In this document: piece after piece, positions 60,733-64,000 of the stretch
How the letters are laid out: the number at the start of each line of letters is the position of its first letter
Numbering within the stretch: the first letter of the stretch is position 1
Assembly: GCA_020445665.1 (NCBI GenBank)
Contig: JAGRGD010000093.1
Coordinates: 1-64,000, forward strand
Reading direction: 5' to 3'
Source of the DNA: Rhodocyclaceae bacterium
GTDB lineage: Bacteria; Pseudomonadota; Gammaproteobacteria; Burkholderiales; Rhodocyclaceae
Length of the DNA stretch: 64,000 bases
Position numbers and translations under genes: made by a program
The notes under the pieces: generated by a model
What the model saw: only the letters and a program-made list of their open reading frames with translations
The model's database searches: none
What the model was told of the DNA's origin: nothing

Positions 60733-61419
60733 TCATTCGAATTGCTTGCGGAAGGTCTCGAACTCCCCGGTGAGCCAGTCCACCTGCTGCCGCAGCCGCC
60801 GTACCTCCTCCTCGAGCTCGGCGACACGGCTTCCCCGCGGCGCCGACTGGGCGGTGATGCCCTCGGCGGCCTGGTTCGCGAAGTCGTCGCCGGACATCAG
60901 GTGCATGTGGCGCACTTCCTTGGTGCCGGGGGCCAGCGGCAGGGTCCGCACCATCGGCGGGTACTTGTCGGCGAGGTGCTCAAGCACCGCCTCGACCTCG
61001 GAGACGTCCTGGAAACGGTGCATGCGCTCGCAACGGCTGCGCAGCTCGCCCACGGTCTGCGGACCCCGCAGCATCAGCATCGCGAGGACCGCCTGCTCGG
61101 CCGGCGGCAGGGAGTGGCGCAGTCGCACCAGATGCTCGAATTTCGGGACCCGAGCGCTGGCCGAGTCGCGGCGGCTGACCAGGCGCCGCTCGACGAGGGT
61201 GTCCACCGCGTCCTGGACGGCCGCGTCCGACAGCTTCATGACCGGGTCGCGGCCCGTGAGCTGGTTGCATCCGGTGGTGATGGCGTTGATCGACATCGGA
61301 TAGTTGTCCGGCGTCACGAACGCCTTCTCGACCATCACTGCCAGCACCCGCGCCTCGATCTCGTCCAGGTCGTAGCCCTCATCCTGGGCGTCCGTGCTGC
61401 CGTTGGCGTCCTGCTCCAT
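60733..61419 (-). CDS. YceH family (DUF480) protein
   Basis: 228 residues. Tandem winged-helix DUF480 pattern: [44 protein letters not shown], then [33 protein letters not shown]. The C-terminus is a short coiled coil ([26 protein letters not shown]). Conserved across proteobacteria; function unproven though a regulatory or division-related role is suspected. Cytoplasmic. Confidence 0.93.
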   Translation of the reverse strand: MEQDANGSTDAQDEGYDLDEIEARVLAVMVEKAFVTPDNYPMSINAITTGCNQLTGRDPVMKLSDAAVQDAVDTLVERRLVSRRDSASARVPKFEHLVRLRHSLPPAEQAVLAMLMLRGPQTVGELRSRCERMHRFQDVSEVEAVLEHLADKYPPMVRTLPLAPGTKEVRHMHLMSGDDFANQAAEGITAQSAPRGSRVAELEEEVRRLRQQVDWLTGEFETFRKQFE

Positions 61420-61544
61420 GCCTGTGCTCCGATCGGGGGGAGGCTCATGATAGTACAGCCGTCTCCGCCGCCGCCTCCCGCTTGTGGCGGGCTGAGGATA
61501 AACTAACGGATTGTTCCGCCGTGCCGCGTTTTTCGGAGATCACC

Positions 61545-63395
61545 ATGCCGACCTATCGTTCCCGTACTTCCACTGCCGGCCGCAACATGGCCGGTGCCCG
61601 CGCCCTGTGGCGCGCGACCGGCATGAAGGACGGCGATTTCGAGAAGCCCATCGTCGCCGTCGTCAACAGCTTCACCCAGTTCGTGCCCGGCCACGTGCAC
61701 CTCAAGGACCTGGGGCAGCTGGTAGCCCGCGAGATTGAAGCCGCCGGTGGCGTGGCCAAGGAGTTCAATACCATCGCCGTCGACGACGGCATCGCCATGG
61801 GCCACGGCGGGATGCTCTATTCATTGCCCTCGCGGGAGCTGATCGCCGACTCGGTCGAATACATGGTCAATGCCCACACCGCGGATGCGATGGTGTGCAT
61901 CTCCAACTGCGACAAGATCACCCCGGGCATGCTGATGGCCGCGCTGCGCCTGAACATTCCGGCGATCTTTGTCTCCGGCGGCCCGATGGAGGCCGGCAAG
62001 GTGAAGTGGGAGAACAAGGTCATCGCGCTCGATCTGGTCGACGCCATGGTCAAGGCCGCCGATTCGAGCTGCTCGGACGAGGAAGTGGCCGCTGTCGAGC
62101 GCTCCGCCTGCCCGACCTGCGGTTCGTGCTCGGGCATGTTCACCGCCAACTCCATGAACTGCCTGACCGAAGCGCTGGGCCTGTCGCTGCCGGGCAACGG
62201 CACCGTGGTGGCGACCCACGCCGACCGCAAGCAGCTGTTCCTCACCGCCGGGCGCAAGATCGTCGAGCTGGCGCGGCGCTACTACGAAAAGGACGACGCC
62301 ACGGTCCTGCCGCGCAGCATCGCCAGCTTCGAAGCCTTCGAAAACGCGATCACCCTCGACGTCGCCATGGGTGGCTCGACCAACACCGTGCTCCACCTGC
62401 TCGCCGCCGCGCGCGAGGCCGGCGTGGACTTCACGATGAAGGACATCGACCGCATCTCGCGCAAGGTGCCGTGCCTGTCCAAGGTGGCGCCGGCCGTGTC
62501 GGACGTGCACATCGAAGACGTGCACCGCGCCGGCGGCATCATGGGCATTCTCGGCGAGCTGGACCGCGCCGGCCTGCTCCACGGCAGTGCCCACACCGTG
62601 CATAGCAAGACGCTCAAGGAAGCGCTGGCGCGCTGGGACGTGATGCAGGCGCACGACAACACCGTGTTCGACTTCTTCCGCGCCGCGCCGGGCGGGGTGC
62701 CCACGCAGGTCGCCTTCAGCCAGGACCGTCGCTGGAACGAGCTCGACATGGATCGCAGCCACGGCGTGGTCCGCGACAAGGCCAACGCCTTCAGCCAGGA
62801 GGGCGGCCTCGCCGTGCTCTACGGCAACATCGCCGAGAACGGCTGCATCGTGAAGACCGCCGGGGTGGATGAATCGATCTGGGTCTTCACCGGCCGCGCG
62901 CGCGTGTTCGAGAGCCAGGACGCCGCGGTCGAGGCCATCCTCGGCGACCGGGTCGTCGCCGGCGACGTGGTCGTCATCCGCTACGAAGGCCCCAAGGGCG
63001 GCCCCGGCATGCAGGAGATGCTCTACCCGACCAGCTATCTCAAATCGAAGGGGCTGGGCAAGGACTGCGCGCTGCTCACCGACGGGCGCTTCTCCGGCGG
63101 CACCTCCGGCTTGTCCATCGGCCACGCTTCGCCGGAAGCCGCCTGTGGCGGCGCGATTGCGCTGATCGAGGAAGGCGACGCGATCGAGATCGACATCCCC
63201 GCGCGGCGCATCCATCTGGCTGTGGCCGACGACGTTCTCGCCGCCCGGCGCGCAGCGATGGAGGCCAAGGGCGGCGAGGCCTGGAAGCCGGTCGGGCGCC
63301 AGCGCGTGGTGTCTGCGGCGCTGCAGGCCTACGCGGCCCTCACCACCAGCGCCGATACCGGCGCGGTGCGCGATGTGACGCAGGTTCAGCGCTGA
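61545..63395 (+). CDS. ilvD: Dihydroxy-acid dehydratase
   Basis: 616 residues from the ATG at 61545, with CGGAG upstream. Full-length IlvD. Fe-S cluster residues lie in [17 protein letters not shown] and [20 protein letters not shown], and [25 protein letters not shown] is the family block. The C-terminal domain has [17 protein letters not shown] and [26 protein letters not shown]. Converts 2,3-dihydroxy-isovalerate and -3-methylvalerate to the keto acids in Val, Ile and Leu synthesis. Monocistronic, with a strong terminator 28 bp after the stop. Confidence 0.97.
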   Translation: MPTYRSRTSTAGRNMAGARALWRATGMKDGDFEKPIVAVVNSFTQFVPGHVHLKDLGQLVAREIEAAGGVAKEFNTIAVDDGIAMGHGGMLYSLPSRELIADSVEYMVNAHTADAMVCISNCDKITPGMLMAALRLNIPAIFVSGGPMEAGKVKWENKVIALDLVDAMVKAADSSCSDEEVAAVERSACPTCGSCSGMFTANSMNCLTEALGLSLPGNGTVVATHADRKQLFLTAGRKIVELARRYYEKDDATVLPRSIASFEAFENAITLDVAMGGSTNTVLHLLAAAREAGVDFTMKDIDRISRKVPCLSKVAPAVSDVHIEDVHRAGGIMGILGELDRAGLLHGSAHTVHSKTLKEALARWDVMQAHDNTVFDFFRAAPGGVPTQVAFSQDRRWNELDMDRSHGVVRDKANAFSQEGGLAVLYGNIAENGCIVKTAGVDESIWVFTGRARVFESQDAAVEAILGDRVVAGDVVVIRYEGPKGGPGMQEMLYPTSYLKSKGLGKDCALLTDGRFSGGTSGLSIGHASPEAACGGAIALIEEGDAIEIDIPARRIHLAVADDVLAARRAAMEAKGGEAWKPVGRQRVVSAALQAYAALTTSADTGAVRDVTQVQR

Positions 63396-63423
63396 CGCAT
63401 CACCCGCATCAGCCCATTCCCCC

Positions 63424-63446
63424 GGCCGCGCAAGCGGCCTTTTTTG
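63424..63446 (+). terminator. Rho-independent terminator of ilvD
   Basis: Stem GGCCGC / GCGGCC with a GCAA tetraloop, followed by TTTTTT. Confidence 0.92.
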
Positions 63447-63550
63447 TGCGTGCGGCCGGCGGCGGGGCGCGCCGCCGACGGAACAATCGCCGCGAGGGCG
63501 GATCGAAAAGAGCATGGCGCGTTCTCGCGCAGCACGAAAAGGGGCGAGCG

Positions 63551-63931
63551 ATGGACAAAGTTCCCCGGGAGCCGCTGGTCATCCTCTGGCCGCGGCTGAT
63601 TCGCGGCGCACTGTGGCTGGCAGCGATCAACTATGGCGTGGCGGTGATGATTCTCGTCTTCGGCGCCGTGCTGCATCCGGCGCTGGCCGGGTCGCAAGTG
63701 TGGGCCTTGTTTGTGGTCTCCGGCACGTCGCTGCTGGTCCAGGCCGGCTTGATGGAGATGATGCAGCGCTCGATGGCGGATACGGCAGCGCAGCCCATCG
63801 CGCGCGGTCGCCGGCGGGGGGCTGGCGCCTGGCGCTTTCACGCCCCGCACGGGCGGCACGTCGCGCGGCGCCGACGGGCGGCCGACTTGCCCTTGTTCCT
63901 GCGCGGTGCCAGAGTTCAGGGCAGCGGGTGA
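63551..63931 (+). CDS. Small membrane protein, unknown function
   Basis: 126 residues from the ATG at 63551, with AGGGG upstream. Two hydrophobic segments (LWLAAINYGVAVMILVFGAVL and VWALFVVSGTSLLVQAGLM) resemble a helical hairpin. The C-terminal ~45 residues are Arg-rich and low in ordered pattern (GRRRGAGAWRF..., VARRRRAADL). The coding part may therefore be shorter, or a frameshift may have extended it. No family recognised. Confidence 0.5.
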   Translation: MDKVPREPLVILWPRLIRGALWLAAINYGVAVMILVFGAVLHPALAGSQVWALFVVSGTSLLVQAGLMEMMQRSMADTAAQPIARGRRRGAGAWRFHAPHGRHVARRRRAADLPLFLRGARVQGSG

Positions 63932-64000
63932 TGGTGTGCACGCCGCGACGGCGATCAACAAGCAGGGCATGAATGAATGGCGAACGGGCTTTTACGGCGC

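Noticed and set aside
63969..64000. Possible start of another gene (ATG at 63969 or 63973) at the window edge
   Set aside because: Only about ten codons are visible in two competing frames, so no call can be supported.

Overview
The window is GC-rich chromosomal DNA, densely packed with genes, from a Gram-negative proteobacterium. The gene set points to Betaproteobacteria, with Rhodocyclales/Zoogloeaceae-like genomes as my best guess. The evidence is a CpxRA/Spy/BepA envelope-stress set, an Lgt, TonB/ExbBD iron uptake with HemP-Bfd-Bfr, an IPTL-CTERM sorted surface protein and a DUF692/DUF2282 'bufferin' operon. This placement is inference from gene content, not a phylogeny. I see no tRNA, rRNA, transposase, integrase or CRISPR array.

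Layout. At 1-2.1 kb are the C-terminal part of a WD40 protein cut by the window edge and a YdjM-like membrane protein. At 2.2-10.8 kb is a minus-strand run of four overlapping genes: a GST-fold protein, a subtilisin-like protease, a TIGR03032 protein and a giant repeat protein ending in IPTL-CTERM. At 10.9-17.8 kb are a beta-helix lipoprotein, a small secreted protein, a degenerate hemerythrin, an AsnC/Lrp regulator, a large sensor kinase and a secreted protein of unknown role, with a palindrome-rich intergenic region upstream. At 17.8-19.7 kb are CbpA-like and two Hsp20 genes with divergent sigma-32-type promoters. At 19.7-22.2 kb is a bufA-bufB-bufC-doxX operon. At 22.3-30.1 kb are an esterase, an HDOD protein, a heme-c-type diguanylate cyclase coupled to a free-standing CZB protein, a DUF2520 protein and two related envelope proteins.

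At 30.1-34.4 kb, spy-like and bepA genes stand divergent to cpxRA, and two exact GTAAA-N5-GTAAA CpxR-box motifs lie where autoregulation and spy control would be expected. At 34.4-43.2 kb are a chemoreceptor with a CxxCH motif, an MscS-type channel overlapping an RND efflux pair, and a two-module protein with a Lys/Ala/Pro linker and a ComEA-like helix-hairpin-helix. At 43.2-45.8 kb are two unknown proteins and AzlCD.

At 45.8-53.3 kb is an iron regulon on the minus strand: hemP, bfd, bfr, a 51-residue membrane protein, tonB, exbB, exbD, a TonB-dependent siderophore receptor, piuC and an FMN alpha-hydroxy-acid dehydrogenase. A near-perfect Fur box precedes hemP and a weaker one precedes the receptor. 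At 53.5-58.3 kb are an FAH-family hydrolase and a three-gene set (PBP-like protein, porin, degenerate GGDEF-EAL). At 58.4-64 kb are malonyl-CoA decarboxylase, Lgt, YceH, IlvD and a small membrane protein.

Taken together the window is rich in envelope functions: stress sensing (Cpx, sigma-32), copper (buf), iron (Fur regulon), redox or heme sensing (two CxxCH sensors) and c-di-GMP signalling.
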